From Mesorhizobium escarrei (lineage in GTDB: Bacteria; Pseudomonadota; Alphaproteobacteria; Rhizobiales; Rhizobiaceae), in the NCBI RefSeq assembly GCF_935825525.1, contig NZ_CAKXZT010000090.1, positions 27,808 through 91,807 on the forward strand: DNA of 64,000 nt, written 5' to 3'. The notes below the pieces were generated by a model. It did no database searches, had not been told where the DNA came from, and saw only the letters and a program-made list of their open reading frames with translations. Position 1 is the stretch's first letter; each line of letters begins with the position of its first letter. The position numbers and the translations under genes are program-made. This document shows, in pieces, positions 34,510 to 42,816 of the stretch.

Positions 34510-35187
34510 TCACCCGCCACCCTTCGCGGACTTCGCCGCCCCAAACCTCAGCCCGTCCATCAACAGCGAGACCAGCCGGCGCGAGCGGTCGCGCCAGTCG
34601 TCGGTGTCGGGCGCCGAATAGATGCCGCCCAGCGCATGCAGAACGTCGGAGGCGTCGACGTCGCTGCGGATCGAGCCGTCGGCCACCGCCGCTTCGATCA
34701 GCTGCCGCAAGGCAAGTGTCACACGGCCGGACATGTCCGAGAACAGGGTTGAATTGGTGTTGAGCAGGGTACGCAGGCTCGTCGCCAGCCCGCGCTTGGT
34801 GGCGATGTAGTCGACGAAGCGCTGCATCCACTGTTCGAGCGCAACGTCGGGCGGGTGGTGAAGGGCGAGCTCGTCGGCGGCCGCGCACAGGCTTTCCACT
34901 TCGCGCCGGTAGACCACTTCGACCAGATGCTCGCGCGTCGGAAAATGCCGGTAGAGCGTACCGATGCCGACGCCGGCCTGGCGCGCGATCTCCTCCAGCG
35001 AGGCATCGGCGCCATGCATGGCAAAGGCCGCTGCTGCTGCCTTGACCAGCGCGTCGCGGTTGCGCTGCGCATCGGCGCGCAGCGGTTTTGCCGCTGTTGC
35101 GTCGGGCTTGTCTTTGGCGGTTGCGGGCGGCTGCGAAGCCAAAATTTTCTCCACTGCAAATACGGGGCTTGAACCCGACGGGTCCAA
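34510..35187 (-). CDS. TetR-family transcriptional regulator
   Basis: A 225-residue regulator. After an alanine- and lysine-rich leader of about 35 residues comes the TetR DNA-binding domain (ALVKAAAAAFAMHGADASLE, IARQAGVGIGTLYRHFPTRE). The ligand domain ends in LVSLLMDGLRFG. A perfect 20-bp palindrome lies 12 bp upstream of the start and is its likely operator, so it should repress itself. It is divergent from the Pao-like operon and probably controls it, as aldehyde-responsive TetR proteins do. Confidence 0.92.
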   Translation of the reverse strand: MDPSGSSPVFAVEKILASQPPATAKDKPDATAAKPLRADAQRNRDALVKAAAAAFAMHGADASLEEIARQAGVGIGTLYRHFPTREHLVEVVYRREVESLCAAADELALHHPPDVALEQWMQRFVDYIATKRGLATSLRTLLNTNSTLFSDMSGRVTLALRQLIEAAVADGSIRSDVDASDVLHALGGIYSAPDTDDWRDRSRRLVSLLMDGLRFGAAKSAKGGG

Positions 35188-35199
35188 CCCCCACGTAAT

Positions 35200-35219
35200 A
35201 AACGGAGGCGCCTCCGTTT
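35200..35219. promoter_or_regulatory. Perfect 20-bp palindrome, likely TetR operator
   Basis: AAACGGAGGCGCCTCCGTTT reads the same on both strands with no mismatch. It sits 12 bp in front of the TetR start and on the side facing the Pao-like operon. Length and symmetry fit a dimeric TetR site. No second copy was noticed in the window. Confidence 0.85.
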
Positions 35220-35295
35220 TAGTGGAGCACCTTTATCATATAACCAGGGGACCGGTATGTCACGTGTCGAGAGCTTGCAAGCCGGCGAGAGCGTG

Positions 35296-35444
35296 ATCTC
35301 CCCCCTCGAGGGGGAGATGTCGCCGAAGGCGACGAGGGGGTCGGTTCGACCGGGCACGACCTCCTGCGGCAGATGGAGTTGGCGCTCTATGCCAGGCGAC
35401 CCCCTCTGGCCGCTTCGCGGCCATCTCCCCCTCAAGGGGAGAGA
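35296..35444. repeat. Dispersed intergenic repeat between operator and paoA
   Basis: About 150 bp with inverted ends: CTCCCCCCTCGAGGGGGAGA at the left, and CCATCTCCCCCTCAAGGGGA at the right, with AGGCGACGAGGGGGTCG and GCGACCCCCTCTGGCC inside. It has been placed between the TetR operator and the first pao gene, lengthening the gap to about 400 bp. The remaining gap has no gene. Confidence 0.75.
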
Positions 35445-35589
35445 TTACGCGCGCCGCCGCTTTCGCCAATCGCCAAGGAGCTGCCAATCTCCCTGTGAAC
35501 TAAGACCTAGCCACCTGGCGCCCTTGCCGCTGGCCGGCCGGGCACCAGATCATCCCCCTTCGCGTCAAGCAACTGGAGCCAGACGCCCC

Positions 35590-36093
35590 ATGACAAGCAA
35601 AACCCGAATTCCCATCAAACTTCAAATCAACGGACATCGCCATGAACTGGAGGTCGAGCCGCGCGTCACGCTGCTCGACGCCTTGCGCGATCATCTCGGC
35701 CTGACCGGCACCAAGAAGGGCTGCGACCAGGGCCAATGCGGCGCCTGCACCGTCCATATTGACGGCCAGCGTGTGCTGGCCTGCCTGACGCTCGCCGCCC
35801 AGGCCGAGGGCAGGGCGATCAGATCAATCGAAGGGCTCGCCGACGGCGACGGCACGCTGCACGCGGTGCAGGCCGCTTTCCTCGAACAGGACGCCTTCCA
35901 GTGCGGTTACTGCACGCCGGGCCAGATCATGTCGGCTGTCGCCTGTATCCGCGAGGGCCATGCCGGCTCGGATGACGAGATCCGCGAATATATGGCCGGC
36001 AATCTCTGCCGTTGTGGCGCCTATCCGCACATCGTCGCCGCCGTGCGCCAGGCGGCACTGGAGATTGCGTCATCCACGGAGACCGCGTCATGA
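35590..36093 (+). CDS. paoA: Aldehyde oxidoreductase (2Fe-2S) subunit (PaoA-like)
   Basis: A 167-residue small subunit from ATG 35590. Cluster motifs are KKGCDQGQCGACTV and CGYCTPGQ plus GNLCRCGAY. E. coli PaoA has a Tat signal; this protein has none, so the complex is probably cytoplasmic unless the true start is further upstream. The frame is open for 110 codons upstream but runs through an intergenic repeat. It overlaps paoB by 4 bp (ATGA). Confidence 0.9.
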   Translation: MTSKTRIPIKLQINGHRHELEVEPRVTLLDALRDHLGLTGTKKGCDQGQCGACTVHIDGQRVLACLTLAAQAEGRAIRSIEGLADGDGTLHAVQAAFLEQDAFQCGYCTPGQIMSAVACIREGHAGSDDEIREYMAGNLCRCGAYPHIVAAVRQAALEIASSTETAS

Positions 36094-37073
36094 GGGATTT
36101 TTCCTACCTGCGCGCCGATTCCATCGATGCGGCACGCCAGGCGGCGGCGCTGCCCGGCGCCATGCTGCTCGCCGGCGGCACGACGCTCATCGATCTCGCC
36201 AAATGCGGCGTCACCGAACCCGAAACCGTGGTCGACATCACCCATCTCAAGGGACTGGATGGGATCACGGTCGATGACCGGGGCGCCACGATCGGATCGT
36301 TGGCAAGGATGAGCAGCGTCGCCGACCATGCCGACGTCAAGAGCCGGTTCCCCGCCGTGTCGGAAGCGCTGTGGCAGGCGGCCTCGGCGCAGCTCCGCAA
36401 CATGGCGACCATCGGCGGCAATCTGATGCAGCGCACGCGCTGCCCGTATTTCCGCGATCCGGCGAATTTCCCCGCCTGCAACAAGCGCACGCCCGGCAGC
36501 GGCTGCTCGGCGATCGGAGGCGTCACCCGCGGCCATGCCGTGCTCGGCACCAGCGAAGCCTGCATCGCCACCTATCCCGGCGATCTGGCGACAGCGCTCG
36601 TTGCCTTCGACGCGATCGTTCATCTCGGCGACCGCCAGGTCGCGGTCGACGACTTTTTTCTCCTGCCGGGCGCCACGCCCGACAAGGAACATGCGATCGC
36701 GCCAGGCGAGATGATCACCGCGATCAGCATTCTTGCTTCCGCCGCAGCACGACGTTCGACCTATCTAAAAGTCCGCGACCGGCAATCCTACGAATTCGCC
36801 GCTGCAAGTGCCGCCGTCGGCATCGAATTCGAGGCCGACGGAAGGACGATCCGTGACCTGCGCGTGGCGCTCGGAGGTGTCGGAACCAAGCCGTGGCGCG
36901 CTCGCGCCGTGGAAGAGGCGCTGAAAGGCAAGCTGCTGGAGCCCGACACGGTCCGGCGCGCCAGCCAGCTCGCCATCGAGGGCGCCGTCGACCACGGCGC
37001 CAACCATTACAAGATCGAACTGGCGCCGCGCGTCGTCGCCCGCGCCATCCTCAAGATGGGAGAGACGGCATGA
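36090..37073 (+). CDS. paoB: Aldehyde oxidoreductase FAD subunit with 4Fe-4S cluster (PaoB-like)
   Basis: A 327-residue flavoprotein from ATG 36090. FAD motifs are LLAGGTTLIDLAKCGV and LRNMATIGGNLMQRTRC. The insertion RCPYFRDPANFPACNKRTPG followed by SGCSAIGG supplies the extra cysteines that bind a [4Fe-4S] cluster in E. coli PaoB; this separates the operon from ordinary xanthine dehydrogenases. It overlaps genes on both sides by 4 bp. Its role is electron transfer from the Mo/FeS chain to an acceptor such as oxygen or ferredoxin. Confidence 0.91.
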   Translation: MRDFSYLRADSIDAARQAAALPGAMLLAGGTTLIDLAKCGVTEPETVVDITHLKGLDGITVDDRGATIGSLARMSSVADHADVKSRFPAVSEALWQAASAQLRNMATIGGNLMQRTRCPYFRDPANFPACNKRTPGSGCSAIGGVTRGHAVLGTSEACIATYPGDLATALVAFDAIVHLGDRQVAVDDFFLLPGATPDKEHAIAPGEMITAISILASAAARRSTYLKVRDRQSYEFAAASAAVGIEFEADGRTIRDLRVALGGVGTKPWRARAVEEALKGKLLEPDTVRRASQLAIEGAVDHGANHYKIELAPRVVARAILKMGETA

Positions 37074-39391
37074 CCGTTCACGACGTCAGATCAAGACATG
37101 GTGATTCAAAGAGGGGCGACGCTTCGGACGGCGCCATTCTTGCGGAAGCAGTGGGCGGGCGGCTGTCGCGCATCGATGGGCCGGCCAAGATCACCGGTGC
37201 CGCAAAATACGCCGTCGAGCAGCAGCTCGAAGGGCTCAGCCACGCGGTCCTCGTCGAGAGCACGATTGCGGCCGGCAAGGTGCGTTCGATCGACACGGCC
37301 GCGGCTGAAAGCGCGCCGGGCGTGCTTCTAGTGCTGATGCCGGACAATGCGTTGCGCCTCAACACCGCGACGGACTGGCTGGGCACGCCGCCGCCGGATA
37401 TTCCCTATTGCCCGCTGGCGCGCGATATCACCTTCAGCGGCCAGCATGTCGCGGCGGTGGTGGCCGAGAGTTTCGAGCAGGCGGTCGCGGCCGCGGCACT
37501 GGTCAAGGTCGCCTATCACGAGACGCCGGCCATCGTCGATCTCGACGATCCGAAGGCCGGCGACGGTATTCCGATCGATACGATGACCAAGGAATGGGGC
37601 GATGCCCAAGCGGCTTTCGCCGCCGCCCCGGTGCGGATCTGCGCCGCCTACAACACGCCGCGCGAATACCAGGCGCCGATGGAGCCGCACGGCTTGATCG
37701 CGCATTGGCAGGGCGACCAACTGACGGTGTGGGAGCCCAGCCAATGGCTCGACGGAATGGCGCGGACCTATGCCGAATGGTTCGGCGTGCCGTTCGAGAA
37801 TGTGCGCCTGGTCTCGCCCTTTATCGGCGGCGGCTTCGGCTCCAAGGCGTTCGCTTACGGCTACGGCGCAGTGGCGGCGATGGCCGCGAAAATGCTGGGA
37901 AGGCCGGTGAAGCTCGCGGTCACCAGGCCGCAGACCTTCACCGCCTATGGCGGACGGGCGGCGACGCGCCAGACGGTGGCGCTCGGCGCCGACGCAGAGG
38001 GACGGATCCAGTCGATCGTGCATCGCGGCGTCAACGAGACCTCGGTCGACGGCATGTGGGTCGAGCCGCTCGGTTCGGTCACCTCGATCATGTATGCGAC
38101 GCCGAATTTCTCGTCGCGGCAGAATGTCGTGCGGGTGAATACGGTTGTGCCGGGGGCGTTGCGCGCGCCGGGCGAGAATCCGAGCGCCTTCGGCGTCGAA
38201 TGCGCGATCGACGAACTGGCTTACGAGGTCGGCATCGATCCGCTGGAAATCCGGCTCAGGAACTACGCCGAACAGGATCCGGAGGCGAACAAGCCGTGGT
38301 CGACAAGGCGGCTGCGCGAAGCCTTCGCTGCCGGTGCCGAGGCCTTCGGCTGGTCGAAACGTGCGCCCGAGCCGCGCTCGATGCGCGACGGCAACCAGCT
38401 GATCGGCTGGGGTGTAGCCGCCGGCACCTATCCGGTGCGGCGCGCCTATGGCGAGGCGATGGTGCGCATTCTCGCCGACGGCTCGGTCGAGGTCGAAAGC
38501 TCGAGCATCGACATGGGGCAGGGCACCTATACGATCTTGGCGCAGACCGCCGCCGAAGTAGTGGGCGTGGCGGCTGAGAAGGTCGTGGTGAAGCTGGGAG
38601 ACTCCCGCTATGCCCGCGCCGGCGTCACCGGCGGTTCGCGGCTGGCCGGCGTGATGACCGGCGCGGTGCACAAGGCGGCGACTGCCGCGCTCGATGAGCT
38701 GGTTGGGCTGGCGATCAGCGATCCAAATTCACCGTTCCATGCGCTGCAGGCCAACACCCTGGTCGTTGCCAATGGCCGCATCGCTTCACCGCGTGGCGAC
38801 GGCCCTGAAGTCTCGATCGCCGAGCTGCTCGGCAGCGTCGGACGCAGCCAGATCGAGGCGATGGGCGACACAATGCCGGCCAATTCGACGGCTGACGATC
38901 GCTACAAGAACTACACGACCATCGCGACGGCGCTGTCGCACACCGAGGGCGACTATTCCCGCCACAGCTGGTGCGCGCATTTCATCGAGGTGCGCGTCGA
39001 CGAGGATTTTGGCACGGTTCGCGTGTCGCGCGTGGTGTCGGCGCTGGATTCGGGCCGGCTCTACAACCCCAAGCTCGCCGAAAGCCAGTGGAAGGGCGGC
39101 ATAATCATGGGCATCGGCCAGGCGCTGCTGGAGGAAGGCATCGTCGACCGCCGCCACGGCCGCATCGTCAACAACAATTTGGCCGACTATCTCATCGCGA
39201 CCAATGCCGACATTCCCGACATCGAGGTGATCTCGGTCGGCATCCCCGATCCGCATTCCTCGGCGCTCGGCGGCAAGGGTGTGGGCGAACTCGGCATCGT
39301 CGGCGTGGCGCCGGCGATCGCCAATGCGGTGTTCCACGCCACCGGCAAAAGGGTGCGGGATCTGCCGATCACGCTGGAGAAGCTGATTTAG
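37070..39391 (+). CDS. paoC: Aldehyde oxidoreductase molybdenum subunit (PaoC-like)
   Basis: A 773-residue large subunit from ATG 37070. Key segments are GPAKITGAAKYAVEQ, SPFIGGGFGSKAFAYGYGAV, ALRAPGENPSAFGVECAIDE and the catalytic glutamate in GGKGVGELGIVGVAPA near the end. Length and order match PaoC, which oxidises aromatic and other aldehydes to acids and binds the cytosine-dinucleotide form of the cofactor. Maturation would need a PaoD/XdhC-type chaperone, which is not in the window. Confidence 0.92.
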   Translation: MTVHDVRSRHGDSKRGDASDGAILAEAVGGRLSRIDGPAKITGAAKYAVEQQLEGLSHAVLVESTIAAGKVRSIDTAAAESAPGVLLVLMPDNALRLNTATDWLGTPPPDIPYCPLARDITFSGQHVAAVVAESFEQAVAAAALVKVAYHETPAIVDLDDPKAGDGIPIDTMTKEWGDAQAAFAAAPVRICAAYNTPREYQAPMEPHGLIAHWQGDQLTVWEPSQWLDGMARTYAEWFGVPFENVRLVSPFIGGGFGSKAFAYGYGAVAAMAAKMLGRPVKLAVTRPQTFTAYGGRAATRQTVALGADAEGRIQSIVHRGVNETSVDGMWVEPLGSVTSIMYATPNFSSRQNVVRVNTVVPGALRAPGENPSAFGVECAIDELAYEVGIDPLEIRLRNYAEQDPEANKPWSTRRLREAFAAGAEAFGWSKRAPEPRSMRDGNQLIGWGVAAGTYPVRRAYGEAMVRILADGSVEVESSSIDMGQGTYTILAQTAAEVVGVAAEKVVVKLGDSRYARAGVTGGSRLAGVMTGAVHKAATAALDELVGLAISDPNSPFHALQANTLVVANGRIASPRGDGPEVSIAELLGSVGRSQIEAMGDTMPANSTADDRYKNYTTIATALSHTEGDYSRHSWCAHFIEVRVDEDFGTVRVSRVVSALDSGRLYNPKLAESQWKGGIIMGIGQALLEEGIVDRRHGRIVNNNLADYLIATNADIPDIEVISVGIPDPHSSALGGKGVGELGIVGVAPAIANAVFHATGKRVRDLPITLEKLI

Positions 39392-39430
39392 GCGAGGTCG
39401 GAGGCGGGAGGGGCCGGCGGCGAAGCTGCC

Positions 39431-39634
39431 AATCTCCCCCCTTGTGGGGGGAGGGGAGACCACGCGCTCGGCCGCAACGCTCTCCCTTCTCCCCCTGTGG
39501 GAGAAGGTGGCCTCGCGAAGCGAGGTCGGATGAGGGGTGTTCCAGCTTGGCACCGACGGCGATCCTTCCAACACCCCTCAACCGTCTCGGCGCTGCGCGC
39601 CGATCCACCTTCTCCCACAAGGGGAGAAGGGACA
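39431..39634. repeat. Dispersed intergenic repeat, family A (plus half unit)
   Basis: A 150-bp unit (39481-39631) begins CTTCTCCCCCTGTGGGAGAA and ends with its inverse, TTCTCCCACAAGGGGAGAAG. Inside are GATGAGGGGTGTTCCAGC and AACACCCCTCAACCGTC. Copies lie at 42371-42555 (opposite orientation) and 45748-45900. A shorter CCCCCCTTGTGGGGGGAGG hairpin precedes it at 39436. No gene in this gap. Confidence 0.8.
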
Positions 39635-39641
39635 GGCGCCC

Positions 39642-40401
39642 TCACTTCTCCCCATCCTGCCTGATGAAATGGCCGAGCAGGTCCATCGGCACCGGAAACA
39701 CGACCGTCGACGAGCGCTCACCGGCGATGTCATGGAGAGCCTCGAAATAGCGCAGCTGCATGGCCTGCGGTGCCTCGGCCAGCATCTTGCCGGCCTCGAC
39801 GAGTTTTGCCGCCGCCTGCTGTTCGCCGTCGGCATTGATCACTTTGGCACGCCGCAGCCGTTCGGCCTCGGCCTGCTTGGCGATGGCGCGGACCATGTTT
39901 TCGTTGAGGTCGACATGCTTGTTCTCGACGTCGGAGACCTTGATGCCCCAGGCATCGGTCCGCTGATCGAGGATCTCCTGGATATCGCTGTTGAGCTTGT
40001 CACGTTCGGCCAGCATTTCATCGAGCTCATGCTTGCCGAGCACCGAGCGCAAGGTGGTCTGTGCCAACTGGTTGGTGGCGGTCATGAAGTCCTCGACCTG
40101 GATCACCGCCCGCTCGGCGTCGACGATACGAAAATACAGCACCACGTTCACCTTTACCGAGACGTTGTCGCGCGAGATCACGTCCTGCGGCGGCACGTCC
40201 TGGACCACCACTCGCAGGTCGACCTTCACCATCTGCTGCACGAAGGGGATGAGGATGATCAGGCCGGGCCCCTTGACCCCGGTGAAGCGGCCGAGCGTGA
40301 AGACTACACCGCGCTGATATTCCCTCGGATGCGAATGGCCGCGGACAGGAACATGACCACGACGAGCGCTGCTACCAGATAGGCCACATAGCCGAAGATC
40401 A
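39642..40401 (-). pseudogene. Slipin (stomatin/SPFH family), frameshifted
   Basis: The original start is almost certainly ATG 40401 ([18 protein letters not shown], one membrane anchor), overlapping the old nfeD stop as ATGA. After SAAIRI the frame breaks: the conserved continuation [14 protein letters not shown] is read in another frame. Inserting one base in the CATCCGAGG region (about 40322-40330) restores an uninterrupted slipin of about 253 residues. The remaining part ([12 protein letters not shown], then [47 protein letters not shown]) is intact. Slipins organise membrane microdomains with NfeD. An assembly error cannot be excluded. Confidence 0.75.
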
Positions 40402-41310
40402 TTGCCCTGCTCCGTCGCTTCTCACATTGCGGCGCCGTATCGTCAGCACGAGACCCCTGACATCGGCCACCTCGACGCTGTCGCCCACTGCAACGGGTTC
40501 GTCGGCCTTTGCCCGCCAGCGCTCGCCCCGGGCAAGCACGTGGCCCTCGCTGCCCTCCCAATCGAGGACCTTGGCCGGCAGCCCTTGCATGGCCTGTGCG
40601 CCAACACGCGGAACGTTTCTTGCGGCCCGCCCAGAGATAGCTGCCGGTCAGCAGCGCCAGGCCGAGCGTCAGGACGGCGGCGGTGCCGATGACGGGCCAC
40701 GACATCTCGAAGCCGGGACCTTCGATCCTGAGCAGCATGGCAGAGCCCAGCAGAAACGCAGCCACGCCTCCCAGCCCAAGCACCACTGTGGGATTAAAGA
40801 CCTCGACGACGAGGAAGATGATGCCAAGCAGCATCAAGGCAAGGCCGGCATAGCTGATCGGCAGGTGATTGAGCGCATAGAGCCCGAGCAGCAGGCAGAT
40901 CGTGCCGATCACGCCTGGCGCGACCGCGCCTGGGCTCGTGAACTCGAAGACGAGGCCATAAACGCCGATCAGCATCAGGATGACGGCGATGTTCGGGTCG
41001 GTGATGACGGCGAGAAGCCGGATGAGCCAGCCGGGCTCCAGCGTTTCAACCGGCAGCCCTTTGGTCGCCAGCACTTCTTTCCTGCCGGCGATCTCGACCG
41101 TCCGGCCGTCGGCCAGCTGAAGCAGTTCGGTCGTGTCGCGGGCGACGAAGTCGACGACACGTTCCTGCAGCGCCGCGCTGGCTGACAGGCTGGCCGCCTC
41201 GCGCACGGCCTTTTCACCCCAATCGGCATTGCGCCCGCGCAGTTCAGCCAGGCTGCGGATCAGGGCAACCGCATCGTTCGTCGCCTTGGCGATCATCGCA
41301 TTGCCCGCCG
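40399..41310 (-). pseudogene. NfeD-family protein, N-terminally truncated and frameshifted
   Basis: What remains starts at AMIAKATNDAVALIRSLAEL near 41300, runs through four to five membrane segments (LLAVITDPNIAVILMLIGVY, TICLLLGLYALNHLP, LLGIIFLVVEVF) to SYLWAGRKK, and then breaks near 40630. The soluble OB domain (GLPAKVLDWEGSEGHVLARG, DSVEVADVRGLVLTI) continues in another frame. The ClpP-like N-terminal protease part with the nucleophilic serine is missing; a dispersed repeat abuts the breakpoint. Two lesions here plus one in the slipin gene indicate a decaying operon. Confidence 0.75.
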
Positions 41311-41515
41311 GTTCCTCGCCCACCGCGAAGCGGGGGAGAGGTGGCCGCGAAGCGACCGGAGAGGGGGCTGCCGTAGAGCGCGGTTCCCCCTCTCCGTCTC
41401 GGCTTCGCCGAGCCACCTCTCCCCCACTTTCGAAGGGGCGAGGAACCCAAGCTGGAATGAGGCCACCTCTGTCCCGCCGGACATTTCCCCCGCAAGGGGA
41501 GATCGGCAGCTTCAA
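41309..41515. repeat. Dispersed intergenic repeats abutting truncated nfeD
   Basis: A family C unit (41309-41463) has inverted ends GGTTCCTCGCCC and GGGGCGAGGAACCC with GAGAGGTGGCC and GCCACCTCTC arms inside. It is followed by a family B half (41464-41515: CTGTCCCGCCGGACATTTCC, GGGGAGATCGGC). The C unit is closely related to 57770-57897. Its left edge coincides with the point where NfeD homology ends. Confidence 0.8.
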
Positions 41516-41611
41516 CCCTGTGCATCACCCATTGGCAGGAAACGGGTGGTTTGCGCGCGCTGCTTCACCCATCTGATTGCAGAAGCCGATGAAGCCAGAG
41601 GAGGCAGAGCC

Positions 41612-42352
41612 ATGACCATGCACACGGTTCCAGCAGCAGCAGTCCGTTCGGCGGAGGCGCGCGTCGCCGCTTATGATTGGCAGGCACTGGCCTCGGAGAT
41701 GAGTGGTTATGGCTGCGCGGTGATGGAAAAGCTGCTGACACCGCAAGAATGCCTGGAGATCGCCGGGCTCTATGCCGACGAAAGCCATTTCCGCAGCCAT
41801 ATCCTCATGGCGCGGCACGGCTTCGGCAAGGGCGAGTACCGCTACTTCCGCTATCCCTTGCCAGAGCTAATCGGCGGCTTGCGCAGCGCGCTCTATCCGC
41901 GCCTTGCCGCCGTCGCCAACGACTGGAACCAGCGCATGGGCATCGCGCAGCGCTACCCGGACGAACACGCCGCGTTCCTCAAGCAATGCCACGACCAGGG
42001 CCAGACGCGGCCGACGCCGCTCCTGCTGCAATATGGTCCCGGCGACTTCAACTGCCTGCATCAGGATCTCTACGGCGAGCTTGCCTTCCCGCTGCAGGTG
42101 GCAATCCTGCTGTCCGAACCGGATAAGGACTTTACCGGCGGCGAGTTCGTGCTGACCGAACAGCGCCCGCGCATGCAGAGCCGCGCCGAGGTGGTGCCGC
42201 TGCGCCAGGGCGACGCCGTCGCCTTCGCGGTCCACAATCGTCCGGTGCAGGGCAGCAAAGGCAGCTACCGCGTCAATCTCAGGCACGGCGTCAGCCGGCT
42301 TCGCTCCGGCATGCGCCATACCGTCGGCATCATCTTCCACGACGCAAAGTAA
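41612..42352 (+). CDS. 2OG-Fe(II) oxygenase (DUF2086/Oxygenase-NA type)
   Basis: A 246-residue protein from ATG 41612 with AGGAGG upstream. Iron ligands are H and D in NCLHQDLYGE and the later histidine in AVHNRPVQGS; the 2-oxoglutarate-binding arginine is in YRVNLRHGVSRLRSG. RPTPLLLQYGPGDFNCL and EFVLTEQRPRMQSR are typical of a family described as acting on damaged or alkylated DNA. No ada or alkA gene is adjacent here, so a repair role is from family knowledge only. Confidence 0.88.
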   Translation: MTMHTVPAAAVRSAEARVAAYDWQALASEMSGYGCAVMEKLLTPQECLEIAGLYADESHFRSHILMARHGFGKGEYRYFRYPLPELIGGLRSALYPRLAAVANDWNQRMGIAQRYPDEHAAFLKQCHDQGQTRPTPLLLQYGPGDFNCLHQDLYGELAFPLQVAILLSEPDKDFTGGEFVLTEQRPRMQSRAEVVPLRQGDAVAFAVHNRPVQGSKGSYRVNLRHGVSRLRSGMRHTVGIIFHDAK

Positions 42353-42370
42353 AGGTGTCTGCAGACTTCC

Positions 42371-42555
42371 TTCTCCCTTCTCCCCTTGTGGGGCCCGAAG
42401 GGCGGGCGAGGCCCGTGACTCGCCCCGGGCGGTGGATTGGCGCGCAGCGCCAAGACGGTTGAGGGGTGTTGGAAGGAGTGCCGTCAGTATCAAGCTGGAA
42501 CACCCCTCATCCGACCGCTTCGCGGCCACCTTCTCCCACAAAAGGGGAGAAGGGT
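42371..42555. repeat. Dispersed intergenic repeat, family A (inverted)
   Basis: The unit starts CCTTCTCCCTTCTCCCCTTG and ends TCTCCCACAAAAGGGGAGAA, with GGTTGAGGGGTGTTGGAAGG and CTGGAACACCCCTCATCCGA inside. It is the reverse orientation of the copies at 39481 and 45748. The rest of the 464-bp gap to the PstS-like gene is A+T-rich promoter-like DNA. Confidence 0.8.
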
Positions 42556-42673
42556 GCGCGCGAGGCGCAACGTTGGAGTTCAGTTCTTCGGACCCAATTC
42601 TTCATAGGAGCCCGAGGGACGGGCGGGACAAGCGATCGCAAATCCGAATAAAAAAGTTCTACTCACAAAGAAC

Positions 42674-42695
42674 TTTGTCATCCAATCGTTAACCA
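42674..42695 (+). promoter_or_regulatory. Candidate PHO box upstream of the PstS-like gene
   Basis: Two adjacent 11-mers, TTTGTCATCCA and ATCGTTAACCA, agree at 7 of 11 positions. The first contains TGTCAT, the core of the PhoB half-site. It lies about 120 bp upstream of the pstS-like start, as expected for a PhoB-activated promoter. The second half is a poor match, so the call is tentative. Confidence 0.4.
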
Positions 42696-42816
42696 AGGTT
42701 CATACGGTGAGCAATGTTGTTTCTCTGCTGGCGTTTGTTCGCCGGGCGGATGACTGTTGATATCTGCCAGGGCTGAAAAGCAGTTACTTATTTTCGCAGT
42801 ATAGTCGGGGATTGCC

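Noticed and set aside
37328..38671. 447-codon minus-strand open frame opposite paoC
   Set aside because: Shadow of the molybdenum-subunit gene; no motif, atypical composition.
41311..41515. Coding reading of the repeat as the NfeD N-terminus
   Set aside because: The same sequence occurs in intergenic regions elsewhere, so it is a repeat joined to a truncated gene, not a native domain.
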